Shown here piece after piece: positions 1-7,956 of a stretch of DNA of 64,000 nucleotides; positions within the stretch are counted from its first letter, which is position 1, and every line of letters begins with the position of its first letter. The notes beneath the pieces were generated by a model, which worked only from the letters and a program-made list of their open reading frames with translations, searched no databases and was not told the DNA's origin. Where the stretch lies: NCBI GenBank assembly GCA_944372575.1, contig CALVZS010000001.1:62001-126000 (forward strand), written 5' to 3'. The stretch is from an uncultured Clostridia bacterium. Its GTDB lineage: Bacteria; Bacillota; Clostridia; Christensenellales; Borkfalkiaceae. The position numbers were made by a program, and so were the translations under genes.

Positions 1-108
1 GCGCGGCATCCCCGCGCGAAGGATTGTTTGGATGACCTCCCGTTCCACGGGCCGTGCCTCAAATTTGCGCACCGACCAGCGCTCTTTCGCAAGCTGCAAA
101 AAATCCAT
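1..108 (-). CDS. nitroreductase family protein (partial, C-terminus beyond window)
   Basis: Only the first 36 codons lie in the window. The N-terminus has the pattern FLxLAKERxSVRKFxxxPVE followed by an ILRAG-like segment, which is the FMN-contacting start of NfsB/nitroreductase-like oxidoreductases. Two in-frame ATGs are present at 114 and 108. The GGAGGT motif at 115-120 directly abuts the first, so the ATG at 108, with a 6-nt spacer, is the better start. It begins 12 bases after the yfbR stop and is probably co-transcribed with it. Substrate cannot be inferred. Confidence 0.75.
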   Translation of the reverse strand, partial: MDFLQLAKERWSVRKFEARPVEREVIQTILRAGMPR

Positions 109-120
109 ACTCATACCTCC

Positions 121-693
121 TCAGAGTTCATCCAGCGTCAGCGAAAACGCGGGGATGAAGTGTTCAAAAAAGTAGCCGACGGCGCGCATATTCTTCTCCA
201 GGAGCGCCGCCCTGATGGTCTTTTCCGCCTGTACAAACTCGGAATTGCCCGAGCGGAGCTCCTCAAGGCATTTGATGTATGCCGAGAGCTTGTCCGCCGC
301 CTTGACAAAGGCGTACTCCTGCGACGACTTGTCCGCCTGCAGAAAGGGATAAATGGCGCCTTTGAGCTCCTCGGGCAGGGTGGAGGCGATCTTGTCCACT
401 GCGAGCTGTTCCACCTTGGCGTACTCGCCGTGCAGCTGCATATTGAAATACTTGACGGGCGTGGGCATATCCCCCGTCATCACCTCGCTCACCTCGTGAT
501 AGAGGGCATACAGCACCGCCTTTTCCACATTGACCTGCCCGCCGTACACCTTGTTTTCGATGGCGGCGAGCGCGTGCGTGAGTACGGCGACCTGGTGGGA
601 ATGCTCCATGATGTTCTCATCGCGCGTCGCGCGCATGAGCTGCCAGCGGCGGATGAACTTCATCCGGTCAAGATAGGCATAAAATTTGTCCAT
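121..693 (-). CDS. yfbR: HD-domain 5'-deoxynucleotidase, YfbR-like
   Basis: 190 aa. An HD-domain metal-dependent phosphohydrolase resembling YfbR, which dephosphorylates deoxyribonucleoside 5'-monophosphates. The metal site is visible as the N-terminal EHS histidine (EHSHQVAVLTH), then the HE pair in ALYHEVSEVMTGD and the later DKLSAY aspartate. Length fits the family (about 190-200 aa). The ATG at 693 is preceded by AAAGGAGC. The frame is open upstream to 741, but that part overlaps the promoter. The neighbouring nitroreductase start lies 12 nt beyond the stop. Confidence 0.88.
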   Translation of the reverse strand: MDKFYAYLDRMKFIRRWQLMRATRDENIMEHSHQVAVLTHALAAIENKVYGGQVNVEKAVLYALYHEVSEVMTGDMPTPVKYFNMQLHGEYAKVEQLAVDKIASTLPEELKGAIYPFLQADKSSQEYAFVKAADKLSAYIKCLEELRSGNSEFVQAEKTIRAALLEKNMRAVGYFFEHFIPAFSLTLDEL

Positions 694-712
694 GATTTTG
701 CTCCTTTCCCCC

Positions 713-741
713 ATTATACTATAAATCGGCGCAAAATTCAA
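713..741 (-). promoter_or_regulatory. sigma-A promoter for yfbR
   Basis: Minus strand: -35 TTGAAT (736-741), 17-nt spacer, -10 TATAAT (713-718). The yfbR start lies about 25 nt downstream of the -10. Its -35 box abuts that of the divergent thiT promoter. Confidence 0.8.
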
Positions 742-770
742 TTGACTTTCCCCAAAAAGAGCATTATAAT
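742..770 (+). promoter_or_regulatory. sigma-A promoter for thiT
   Basis: Plus strand: -35 TTGACT (742-747), 17-nt spacer, -10 TATAAT (765-770). The expected transcript start near 777 lies just before the TPP riboswitch. Confidence 0.85.
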
Positions 771-789
771 GAAACTACAAATTTGATAT

Positions 790-872
790 CCGTCGCGGGT
801 GCCGTAAAAGGCTGAGATCATACCGTTTGAATCGGACAAGGTAATCCTTGCACGAAAGAACAGGAGGAGTAA
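790..872 (+). ncRNA. TPP riboswitch (THI element)
   Basis: The conserved core is readable: CGGGTGCC, then GGCTGAGA with ACCG, and a second arm in which CAAGG-TAAT-CCTTG corresponds to the pyrophosphate-sensing CTGG-ATAAT-CCAG helix. It lies between a strong promoter and an intrinsic terminator and precedes a thiamine transporter, so transcription attenuation by thiamine pyrophosphate is the likely mechanism. Boundaries are approximate. Confidence 0.88.
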
Positions 873-881
873 GATTGTATT

Positions 882-909
882 CGCCCGCATTTTTTGCGGG
901 CGTTTTTTT
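882..909 (+). terminator. intrinsic terminator of the TPP riboswitch
   Basis: Stem CGCCCGC/GCGGGCG (882-888 and 896-902) around a T-rich loop, followed by seven T. It lies between the aptamer and the thiT ribosome binding site, so it is the expected expression platform. Confidence 0.88.
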
Positions 910-938
910 ACGCTTCGGGCGGATAGACAGGAGGTATT

Positions 939-2240
939 ATGTTACTCAATTCCCTTTTGGTCTCCTACCAGGACTACTTCGAGACCGGCGAAGGCGAGAA
1001 CATGATCCCGCACTACGACTATCCCGATGTCTGGACGTCGTTTGCGCAGGATTCGCTCATGCTCGTCTTCTTGTACGCGGCGATCGCCCTGCTCGTCATC
1101 CTGCTCGCCGTCGGCCTGTTCGTGCGCTACAAGCGCCCGGAATCCCTCGGCAGCTACACGCGCACGGCGCTCTCTCTCGCCGTCGGCTTCGCCGTGACCG
1201 TCATCGTGACGATGCTCTCCCTCGAATTTTTCGATATGCAGGAGAACGGTTACGTCTTTGACATCGTGCTCTGGCCCGCCGTCGCCTGCGTCGCCGTCGT
1301 CGTCCTGAGCATTGCCGCCGTGTACGTCGCCTCGCTCTACTCCAAACGCGCGTTCTGCCTTGCGGGCATCATCGGCGGCTCGCTCTCCGGCGCATCGCTC
1401 GTCGCGGTCATCGCCTGCCTGTGCGTCTACTTTGCATCGGGCGATGCGGAGAGCAACAACGGCGTCACCGTCACCGCCACGGAGAGCCTCGCCATGTACC
1501 TGTGCGCGATCGGGCTCATCACCGTCATTCTGGCGCTCGCCTTCCTGTTCGGGAAAAAGGACAAGAAGGGCTTTGACAGCAAGTCCATCGCCTATGCCGC
1601 TGTCTGCATCGCGCTCAGCTTTGCCCTCTCCTACCTCGCGCCCATCCATATGCCGCAGGGCGGCTCGGTGACCATCGCCTCCCTCGTCCCCCTCATGATC
1701 TACTCCTATATGTTCGGGACAAAGAAGGGCGTGTTCGCTGGCGCGGTCTACGGGCTCTTGCAGATCATCCAGGATCCCTGGATCATCCACCCCGCGCAGA
1801 TGTTCCTCGACTACCCCATCGCCTTCTCGGCGATCGGCCTTTCGGGCATGTTCGCCCATGTGAAGGCGCTTGAAAAAGTTCCGCAGGTGCAGATCGCGCT
1901 GGGCGGCATCGTTGCAAGCGTTCTGCGCTTTGCCTCCCACCTCTTCTCGGGCGTGTTTGCCTTCTCCTACCTCGCGCCCGACGTGGACGCATGGATCTAT
2001 TCCCTCGGCTACAACGCGACCTACGTCTTCCCCGACATTGCGATCGCGATCGCCGTGTGTGTCATCGTATTCAGTTCCAAGGCGTTCATGAAACAGGTAA
2101 GGCGGTACGCCGCCCCCGCAAAGGCGGCAGCCCCAATGCAGGAAGAAGCGCAGGAGGCGCTCCCCGACGCACAGGCGCCCGAGGAGAGTACGGCGCAGCC
2201 CGGAACGCCCACAGGTGATGTTTCCCCCAAACAACAATGA
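939..2240 (+). CDS. thiT: ECF transporter thiamine S-component ThiT with extra N-terminal membrane domain
   Basis: 433 aa. The C-terminal part (residues about 210-390) is a ThiT/YuaJ energy-coupling-factor substrate-binding subunit for thiamine. It contains MPQGGSVTIASLVPLM, a QIIQDPWIIHP segment, FLDYPIAF and RFASHLFSGV...YSLGYN near its end. The TPP riboswitch upstream agrees. Ordinary ThiT is about 180-200 aa. Here some 200 residues with about five hydrophobic segments (near 38-61, 74-95, 105-130, 135-163 and 180-202) precede it, and a Pro/Ala/Glu-rich tail of about 45 residues follows. The ATG has AGGAGG upstream. The extension's function is unknown. The ECF energising module is not in this window. 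Confidence 0.9.
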   Translation: MLLNSLLVSYQDYFETGEGENMIPHYDYPDVWTSFAQDSLMLVFLYAAIALLVILLAVGLFVRYKRPESLGSYTRTALSLAVGFAVTVIVTMLSLEFFDMQENGYVFDIVLWPAVACVAVVVLSIAAVYVASLYSKRAFCLAGIIGGSLSGASLVAVIACLCVYFASGDAESNNGVTVTATESLAMYLCAIGLITVILALAFLFGKKDKKGFDSKSIAYAAVCIALSFALSYLAPIHMPQGGSVTIASLVPLMIYSYMFGTKKGVFAGAVYGLLQIIQDPWIIHPAQMFLDYPIAFSAIGLSGMFAHVKALEKVPQVQIALGGIVASVLRFASHLFSGVFAFSYLAPDVDAWIYSLGYNATYVFPDIAIAIAVCVIVFSSKAFMKQVRRYAAPAKAAAPMQEEAQEALPDAQAPEESTAQPGTPTGDVSPKQQ

Positions 2241-2247
2241 GACTGTG

Positions 2248-2282
2248 AAAAAAGCTCCGCTTTGCAAAGCGGAGCTTTTTTC
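2248..2282. terminator. bidirectional terminator between thiT and rseP
   Basis: Perfect stem GCTCCGCTTT/AAAGCGGAGC flanked by A-run and T-run on the two sides. It can end both the plus-strand thiT transcript and the minus-strand pyrH-to-rseP operon. Confidence 0.9.
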
Positions 2283-3585
2283 ATACAAACTGCAGAATGT
2301 CGACGAGCACGGCGAAGCCGAGCAGCAGCACAAACCCGACGGCATGAATGATCGCCTCCACCTTGCGGCTGATGGGCTTGCCGCGGATCCATTCGATGAC
2401 GGTGAACACTACCTTGCTGCCGTCCAGCGCTGGGATGGGCAGCAGGTTGAACACGGCGAGATTGACCCCCAGAAAGCCCGCGATCTCCAGAAAACCGCGG
2501 AAGCTCCTGCCGGCGATCTGCGAGGTGAGCGTGATGGTCGTGATCGGCCCGCCCAGCGCAGACAGCCCCAGCTGTCCCGTCAGAAGTTCGCCGAGCACCT
2601 TGAAGATGGAACCGGCGATCTTGAAGGAATAGGCGAACGACCTGCCCAGCGTCTCCCAGAACCCGAAACGGTAGGAGGCGTTGGCGAGCATCCACGTCCC
2701 GCTCTCCCCCTCCGTCTCATACGCGATGCCCAGCGCCCGCCAGACGCAGTCCAGATCGGCGCTGTTTGCCACCGTCACGTCCGCGCGCAGAACGACCTGC
2801 ACCGCCATCTCCTCCCGCACATATACGCCGTCCGCGTCCGTTCCGACGACGCGGGAGATGACGAACTGCGCCCGGTCGCCCTGCTTTTTGCCGTTGAGCG
2901 CCTGCGCGATGTCGGTGGTCAGATAGAGCTTCTTCCCCTCCGCCTCCAGCAGGATGTCGTAGTCATGCAGGCAATACTCGGCGGGGATCTCCGCCGTCGG
3001 CTCCGCCCGATAGACGGCGACCATCGTCTGCCCGTAAGCAAAGAAACAGATGATGAGCAGCAGAACCGCCAGGACGTAGTTCATGAACGCACCCGCAACA
3101 AGCACAATGATGCGCTTCCACGGCGCCATCTTGGTAAATTCCCCGCCCGTGCGCACCGGAACGGCATCGGCGGCGTTTGCCGCGGCAGGCGCCGCCTTGG
3201 GCTCGGAGGACGGCGCGCTCTCCTGCCCGGCAGGCGGCGCAGAGGGAGCGGGCGTCCCTTCCTCCGCCCCCATTTCGGCAAACGGCTCGGGCGGCTCCGG
3301 TTTTTTCGCATCCGCCTCTTCCTCCTCCGTCCCGTCCTCGCCCGCAAAGGCGCAGTACCCCCCGAGCGGAATGAGGCGCAGCGCAAACAGTTCCCCCGTC
3401 TTCTTGCTGCGGTGCTTGATGAGCGCCGGCCCGAAGCCGACGGAGAACTCGTCGATGCGAAATTTGAGGATCTTGCCCGCGATATAGTGGCCGAACTCAT
3501 GGATGGTGACCATGACGAGCAGGATGAGGATGGCGAGCGCGACCGAGCCGACCGTACTCCATGCGTTAAGAAGCAGATTTTCCAT
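2281..3585 (-). CDS. rseP: RIP zinc metalloprotease, RseP/site-2 protease family
   Basis: 434 aa, an intramembrane-cleaving protease that in relatives cuts anti-sigma factors or signal-peptide remnants. The catalytic HEFGH is at residues 29-33 inside the first helix. A PDZ-like region follows in the middle. The C-terminal NLLPIPALDGS carries the LDG motif supplying the third zinc ligand. Residues about 82-140 form a Glu then Pro/Ala-rich stretch between the first helix and the second (KMAPWKRIIVLVAGAFMNY), longer than in typical RseP. The start at 3585 overlaps the end of dxr by 20 nt with no strong Shine-Dalgarno, suggesting translational coupling. Last gene of the operon. Confidence 0.92.
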   Translation of the reverse strand: MENLLLNAWSTVGSVALAILILLVMVTIHEFGHYIAGKILKFRIDEFSVGFGPALIKHRSKKTGELFALRLIPLGGYCAFAGEDGTEEEEADAKKPEPPEPFAEMGAEEGTPAPSAPPAGQESAPSSEPKAAPAAANAADAVPVRTGGEFTKMAPWKRIIVLVAGAFMNYVLAVLLLIICFFAYGQTMVAVYRAEPTAEIPAEYCLHDYDILLEAEGKKLYLTTDIAQALNGKKQGDRAQFVISRVVGTDADGVYVREEMAVQVVLRADVTVANSADLDCVWRALGIAYETEGESGTWMLANASYRFGFWETLGRSFAYSFKIAGSIFKVLGELLTGQLGLSALGGPITTITLTSQIAGRSFRGFLEIAGFLGVNLAVFNLLPIPALDGSKVVFTVIEWIRGKPISRKVEAIIHAVGFVLLLGFAVLVDILQFV

Positions 3586-4696
3586 AGATGAGCTTGTGCG
3601 CATATGCGCGGGCGCGCGCGTCCGCCGCCGCGAGCCGTTCAAAACTGTCCGCCTCCTCGCGCGGGAAGGCGGAGAGCGCGTCCCCGATAGTGTGCGCGAT
3701 CGCGGGGAAGGCTATGCGGCCCGCAAGGAAGGCGTACACCGCCTCCTCCGCCGCGGCATTGAGCACGGCGGGCAGCGTTCCCCCCGCCCTGCCCGCCCCG
3801 ACGGCGAGCGAATAACAGGGAAACTTCTCCTCGGGCAGGGGCAGGAAGGTGAGTTTTCCGACCTGTACGAGATTGAGCGGCCGTTCACAGGGCAGCCGCT
3901 CGGGATAGGTGAGTGCGAGCTGGATGGGAACGCGCATATCGGGATAGCCGAGCTGCGCGAGCGCCGCGCCGTCCGCAAACAGAACGAGCGAATGCACGAT
4001 GCTCTCGGGATGCACGACCGCTTCGATCCTTTCAAAGGGTGCGCCGTAGAGCCGGTGCGCCTCGATGACCTCATATCCCTTGTTGAGCAGCGTGGCGCTG
4101 TCCACGGTGATCTTGGCGCCCATCTTCCAGGTGGGGTGTCTGAGGGCGTCCGCGGCGGTCATGTGCGCAAGCTCCTCCTTTGTGCAGTGCAGAAAGGGGC
4201 CGCCGCTCGCCGTCAGGACGAGCCGCTCGAACGGGGCGTCGCGATGAAAGTGCAGACACTGGAAGATGGCGGAATGCTCGCTGTCCACGGGGACGAGTTC
4301 GGCGCCCGATTTTGCGGCCTCACGCAGGACGAGTTCCCCGCCGCATACAAGGGATTCCTTGTTGGCGAGGGCGATACGCACGCCCGCGCGCGCGGCAAGC
4401 AGCGTATACCTAAGCCCCGCAAAACCGGAGGCGGCGATAAGGGCGACATCGCAGTCTGCGAACAGCTGCCCCTCCTCCCCTCTCTCCACGCGCGCCGTCC
4501 CGGGCGGCGGGGTGAACTCCCCCTCCGCGCACAGCGCATACCGGGGCGAAAACTCCCTGCAGAGCGCGGCGAGCTCTTCCCCCGCCCGTCCGCAGGCGAG
4601 AGCGGAAAAACAGAATAGATCGGGATAGCGGCGCACGACGTCCGCCGTCTGCCGCCCGATGCTGCCCGTGCAGCCGATGAGTGCAATGCGTTTCAT
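3566..4696 (-). CDS. dxr: 1-deoxy-D-xylulose 5-phosphate reductoisomerase
   Basis: 376 aa, the second enzyme of the MEP isoprenoid pathway, converting DXP to MEP with NADPH. The N-terminal GCTGSIGRQT is the dinucleotide-binding loop. LANKESLVCGG and VPVDSEHSAIFQ carry the Lys and metal-binding Asp-Ser-Glu residues, and SGGPF and the NKG...EAH motifs follow. Length is close to the family norm (about 380-400). The ATG at 4696 is preceded by GAGGTG. It sits between cdsA and rseP as in many Firmicutes, but a terminator-like hairpin separates it from cdsA. Confidence 0.95.
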   Translation of the reverse strand: MKRIALIGCTGSIGRQTADVVRRYPDLFCFSALACGRAGEELAALCREFSPRYALCAEGEFTPPPGTARVERGEEGQLFADCDVALIAASGFAGLRYTLLAARAGVRIALANKESLVCGGELVLREAAKSGAELVPVDSEHSAIFQCLHFHRDAPFERLVLTASGGPFLHCTKEELAHMTAADALRHPTWKMGAKITVDSATLLNKGYEVIEAHRLYGAPFERIEAVVHPESIVHSLVLFADGAALAQLGYPDMRVPIQLALTYPERLPCERPLNLVQVGKLTFLPLPEEKFPCYSLAVGAGRAGGTLPAVLNAAAEEAVYAFLAGRIAFPAIAHTIGDALSAFPREEADSFERLAAADARARAYAHKLIYGKSAS

Positions 4697-4708
4697 GGCA
4701 CCTCTTTC

Positions 4709-4735
4709 AAAAAAACGCCCGCCTTGCGGCGGGCG
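4709..4735 (-). terminator. intrinsic terminator or attenuator between cdsA and dxr
   Basis: On the minus strand a perfect stem CGCCCGCC/GGCGGGCG with a small loop is followed by seven T. It lies 13 nt before the dxr start codon and overlaps the region just upstream of the dxr ribosome binding site. It should reduce read-through from pyrH-frr-uppS-cdsA into dxr-rseP. Confidence 0.75.
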
Positions 4736-4751
4736 CAATCCATACCATACT

Positions 4752-5789
4752 CTATGCCGGCACGCCCGTAAACATGATGCGCGCGACAAAGATGAGTGCG
4801 ACCACAAGGCTGGCATACAGGGAGGAATCGATCCTGTCAAGGATGCCGCCGTGGCCCGGCAGCAGATTGCCCATGTCCTTGATGCCCAGCTTGCGCTTGA
4901 AGGCGCTCTCCACCAGATCACCGAACTGCGAGAACGCCGAGACGACGATGCCGATGCCGATGAACAGGCCCAAATCGCCCCAGACGAACTGCGGCGAAGT
5001 GAGCGTGAAGTTCGCAAATCCATCCCACTGCACGCAGCAGCAGAGACCGTAATAGACAAAGAACACGATGCACCCGCCGATCGCGCCCCCCACGAGCCCG
5101 CCGAATCCACCGATGAGCGTCTTGTTGGGACTGACGTTGGGCGCCATTTTGGCGGGGATCTTTTTGCCGAGCGACTTTCCGAACGTATAGGCGAGACAAT
5201 CCGCCATCGGGCTGATGACGAACACCATCGCGACCGCCGCATCCGAATAGTAGGCAAGGTGGTTGCACACCGTCATGATGACGAGGAATACGGAGGGATA
5301 GAGATAGGCGATGAGCGTATAGCCCACCGACTCCAGGCTCACGCGCGTATGAGCAAAGACGAGAAGCCCGAAAATCACCGCGATCCCCGCAATGAACATG
5401 ATGAGCGTGATATGCGGTGCATAGTTGCGTCCCACCGCCCCCAGTGCGTCGCCCGGGTCAGGCAGTTTGACCCCCAGAATATCCGTAAACACGATATCGG
5501 CAGCGATGTACGTTACCACCACGAGAATGGCGAACGTCATGGCGACGATCTTCTGCGAGCGGTGCAGTTTATCACCGAACGCACGGATCATTTCAAACGT
5601 GCCGAGCACGGTAAAGAGCACGATCAGCACGTCGAAGAACAGCTTGTGGACAAAGATCTTGAGCGCAAAAAACGCAAACAGGATCAAAGCATAGACCGCC
5701 CCCGTGATGACGCGGAGCTGACCGTTCGTCATGCGCCGCGAAGGAGCGGGCGCGCCGCCGGGCGCGGGATTCATCGATTCTTCTTCCAT
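4752..5789 (-). CDS. cdsA: phosphatidate cytidylyltransferase
   Basis: 345 aa integral membrane enzyme making CDP-diacylglycerol from phosphatidate and CTP. The family signature is intact near the C-terminus: [14 protein letters not shown], then [19 protein letters not shown]. About eight hydrophobic helices precede it. The first 25 residues are a Pro/Ala-rich cytoplasmic lead. The start at 5789 has only a weak purine-rich upstream region. A second ATG at codon 6 follows GAAGAAG and could be used instead. It lies 12 nt after uppS. Confidence 0.95.
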   Translation of the reverse strand: MEEESMNPAPGGAPAPSRRMTNGQLRVITGAVYALILFAFFALKIFVHKLFFDVLIVLFTVLGTFEMIRAFGDKLHRSQKIVAMTFAILVVVTYIAADIVFTDILGVKLPDPGDALGAVGRNYAPHITLIMFIAGIAVIFGLLVFAHTRVSLESVGYTLIAYLYPSVFLVIMTVCNHLAYYSDAAVAMVFVISPMADCLAYTFGKSLGKKIPAKMAPNVSPNKTLIGGFGGLVGGAIGGCIVFFVYYGLCCCVQWDGFANFTLTSPQFVWGDLGLFIGIGIVVSAFSQFGDLVESAFKRKLGIKDMGNLLPGHGGILDRIDSSLYASLVVALIFVARIMFTGVPA

Positions 5790-5801
5790 ATCTTTTCTGT
5801 C

Positions 5802-6479
5802 TTATACTTTGCCGAAGCGACGCTCGCGGCGGGCATAGGCCTCGAGCGCCCTGTCCAGTTCCCGATCGGAAAAATCGGGGAAGAGTACGTCCGTAAAATA
5901 CAATTCGCTGTATGCCGCCTGCCACAGAAGGAAGTTGGAGATGCGCAGCTCCTGTCCCGTACGGATGAGAAGATCGGGATCAGGAATGCCGCCTGTGGAG
6001 AGCAGCGCGGAAAACTCCGCCTCCGTCACCTCTTTTCCCCCGCGCACCGCCGCATTGACGGCATCGAGAATATCCTGCCGCCCGCCGTAGCCGATCGCGA
6101 GCTGCAGAAGTCCCTGCCCGCCGCCTGCCGTGTATGCCTCGCCCTCTGCGATGAGGGAGACGACGTCCGCAGGCAGCAGCGCCCGCTCGCCGATGACCCT
6201 GAGCGCGATCCCCTTCTCTTTGAGCGTCCTCATATTGCGGGGAAAATATTCGCGAAAGAGGGCATACAGCCCCTCCAGCTCCTCACGGGGGCGGGAGAGG
6301 TTCTCCGTCGAGAGCGCAAAGAGCGTACAGTATCTGACCCCGCGCTCGAAGACGTGTTCGGCGAGGCCGATCATGCGCTTCATGCCCGCGCGGTGTCCCG
6401 CGCTGCGCGGCAGGAGACGCTTTTTTGCCCAGCGGCCGTTGCCGTCCATGATGACGGCGATATGGCGCGGAAGATCCAT
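5802..6479 (-). CDS. uppS: isoprenyl transferase (undecaprenyl diphosphate synthase)
   Basis: 225 aa cis-prenyltransferase producing the C55 lipid carrier for wall synthesis. The N-terminal HIAVIMDGNGRWAKKR motif holds the catalytic Asp, and HRAGMKR and the FALSTENLSRP segment follow. C-terminal IPDPDLLIRTGQELRISNF and the SELYFTDVLFPDF block are intact. The ATG overlaps the frr stop in a TGATG arrangement, so translation is coupled. Slightly shorter than the usual 240-250 aa, but all motifs are present. Confidence 0.95.
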   Translation of the reverse strand: MDLPRHIAVIMDGNGRWAKKRLLPRSAGHRAGMKRMIGLAEHVFERGVRYCTLFALSTENLSRPREELEGLYALFREYFPRNMRTLKEKGIALRVIGERALLPADVVSLIAEGEAYTAGGGQGLLQLAIGYGGRQDILDAVNAAVRGGKEVTEAEFSALLSTGGIPDPDLLIRTGQELRISNFLLWQAAYSELYFTDVLFPDFSDRELDRALEAYARRERRFGKV

Positions 6480-7051
6480 CAGATGGTGAGCAGCTCCTTT
6501 TCTTTCGCTGCCGCCGCCTTGTCGATCTGTTCGATGCAGGCGGCGATCTTCTTCTCCACATCCTGCTCGCTCGCCTTTGCCTCGTCCTCGGAGAGCTCCT
6601 TGCCCGTCTTCATCTTCTTGATGGCGTCCATCGCCTCGCGGCGGATATTGCGGGCAGCCACTTTGGACTCCTCCCCCATGCGCTTGACCTGCTTGACAAG
6701 ATCCTTCCTGCGCTCCTCGGTGAGTTCGGGGAACACGAGGCGGATGACATTGCCGTCGTTAGAGGGCGTAAGCCCGATATTGGAGGCCAGAATGGCCTTT
6801 TCAATGGACTTCAGAAGGGACTTATCCCACGGGCTGATGACAAGGCAGCGCGCATCCGCTGCCGAGATGTTGCCCAGCTGGTTCAGAGGGCTCATGCCGC
6901 CGTACGCCTCGACCTGGATCTTGTCGAGGATGTGCGGGTTGGCGCGGCCGGCGCGCACTGCCAGAAATTCCTCTTTGAGGACGCTGACCGTCTTGTCGAG
7001 TTTATCCTCGAGAACGAGGAAGATCTCCTGTACCTGTTCGTTGTCGATCAT
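6479..7051 (-). CDS. frr: ribosome recycling factor
   Basis: 190 aa, the normal length of RRF, which splits post-termination ribosomes with EF-G. Diagnostic segments are VRAGRANPHILDKI, YGGMSPLNQLGNI, DAR.LVISPWDKS and the long Lys/Glu-rich helices at the C-terminus. I take the ATG at 7051, because AAGGAG lies 7 nt upstream. The TTG two codons earlier is possible but poorly spaced. Second gene of the pyrH operon. Confidence 0.96.
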   Translation of the reverse strand: MIDNEQVQEIFLVLEDKLDKTVSVLKEEFLAVRAGRANPHILDKIQVEAYGGMSPLNQLGNISAADARCLVISPWDKSLLKSIEKAILASNIGLTPSNDGNVIRLVFPELTEERRKDLVKQVKRMGEESKVAARNIRREAMDAIKKMKTGKELSEDEAKASEQDVEKKIAACIEQIDKAAAAKEKELLTI

Positions 7052-7079
7052 ATTCAAGCTCCTTGCATCGTTTTTGATT

Positions 7080-7790
7080 TCAGTCGTTGGAAATGAGCGT
7101 TCCCAGCTTCTCGCCGCATACGGCGCGCACGATGGAATCGCTGTCGTTGAGCGCGAACGCGAGGACGGGGACGTGGTTCTCCATACACATGGTCGCCGCC
7201 GTCGTGTCCATCGCCTTCAGCCCCTTGTTGATAATGTCGCTGAACGTGAGATGGTCGTACTTCTTCGCATCCGGGTTGACGGCGGGATCGCTGTCATAGA
7301 TGCCGTCCACGTTCTTTGCCATGAGCAGCACGTCCGCGTCGATCTCGCAGGCGCGCTGCGCCGCCGCCGTATCCGTGGAGCAATAGGGATTGCCCGTGCC
7401 GCACGCCATGATGACGATGCGTCCCTTTTCAAAGTGGTGCAGCGTCTTTCTTAAGATATACGGCTCTGCGACGGAGGTCATGATGAGCGCCGTCTGCACG
7501 CGGGTGGGAATGCCGCGCTTTTCGATGGCATCCATCATGGCGAGCGAGTTCATGACCGTGGCGAGCATTCCCATGTGGTCTGCCGTCGTGCGATCCATAT
7601 TCGTTCCCTGGCGTCCCCGCCAGAAATTCCCCCCGCCGATGACGAGCCCGATCTGCACTCCCATCTCATGGACTTTAACGAGCTGGTCGACCACCATCGA
7701 TACGACGTTTTCATTGAGTCCGAACCGCTGATCGCCCGCGAGCGCCTCGCCCGAGAGTTTCAGAAGAATGCGATGATATTTCGGCGACAT
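7080..7790 (-). CDS. pyrH: UMP kinase
   Basis: 236 aa amino-acid-kinase-fold enzyme phosphorylating UMP to UDP. The start KYHRILLKLSGEAL, the glycine loop GLVIGGGNFWRG, the MGMLATVMNSLAMMD helix and the KNVDGIYDSDP motif are typical of bacterial PyrH. The ATG at 7790 is preceded by AAAGGAGAG. It opens the operon pyrH-frr-uppS-cdsA-dxr-rseP from a strong promoter at 7828-7856. Confidence 0.96.
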   Translation of the reverse strand: MSPKYHRILLKLSGEALAGDQRFGLNENVVSMVVDQLVKVHEMGVQIGLVIGGGNFWRGRQGTNMDRTTADHMGMLATVMNSLAMMDAIEKRGIPTRVQTALIMTSVAEPYILRKTLHHFEKGRIVIMACGTGNPYCSTDTAAAQRACEIDADVLLMAKNVDGIYDSDPAVNPDAKKYDHLTFSDIINKGLKAMDTTAATMCMENHVPVLAFALNDSDSIVRAVCGEKLGTLISND

Positions 7791-7827
7791 GTTTCTCTCC
7801 TTTCCCGCGGCTTCCGCCGTTTCTACA

Positions 7828-7856
7828 AGTATACCATACCTGTGCGAAAAATGCAA
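7828..7856 (-). promoter_or_regulatory. sigma-A promoter for pyrH operon
   Basis: Minus strand: -35 TTGCAT (7851-7856), 17-nt spacer, -10 TATACT (7828-7833), about 38 nt before the pyrH start. Confidence 0.85.
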
Positions 7857-7904
7857 GACGAAACGGAAAAAATGCCGCCCGCAGAATGCACAATTTCCAA
7901 AATA

Positions 7905-7937
7905 TGCAAAAGGATCCGCCGTATAAACGGCGGATCC
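7905..7937 (-). terminator. intrinsic terminator after tsf
   Basis: A stem of GGATCCGCCGT/ACGGCGGATCC (7912-7937) is followed on the minus strand by TTTTGCATATTTT. It separates rpsB-tsf from the pyrH promoter. Confidence 0.75.
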
Positions 7938-7956
7938 CGGATAATATCTTTCTTTT

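Noticed and set aside
4659-7454. A very long plus-strand open frame (over 900 codons) opposite dxr, cdsA, uppS, frr and pyrH
   Set aside because: It runs antisense across five certain genes, has Arg/His/Asp-rich composition typical of a shadow frame in GC-rich DNA, and matches no fold.
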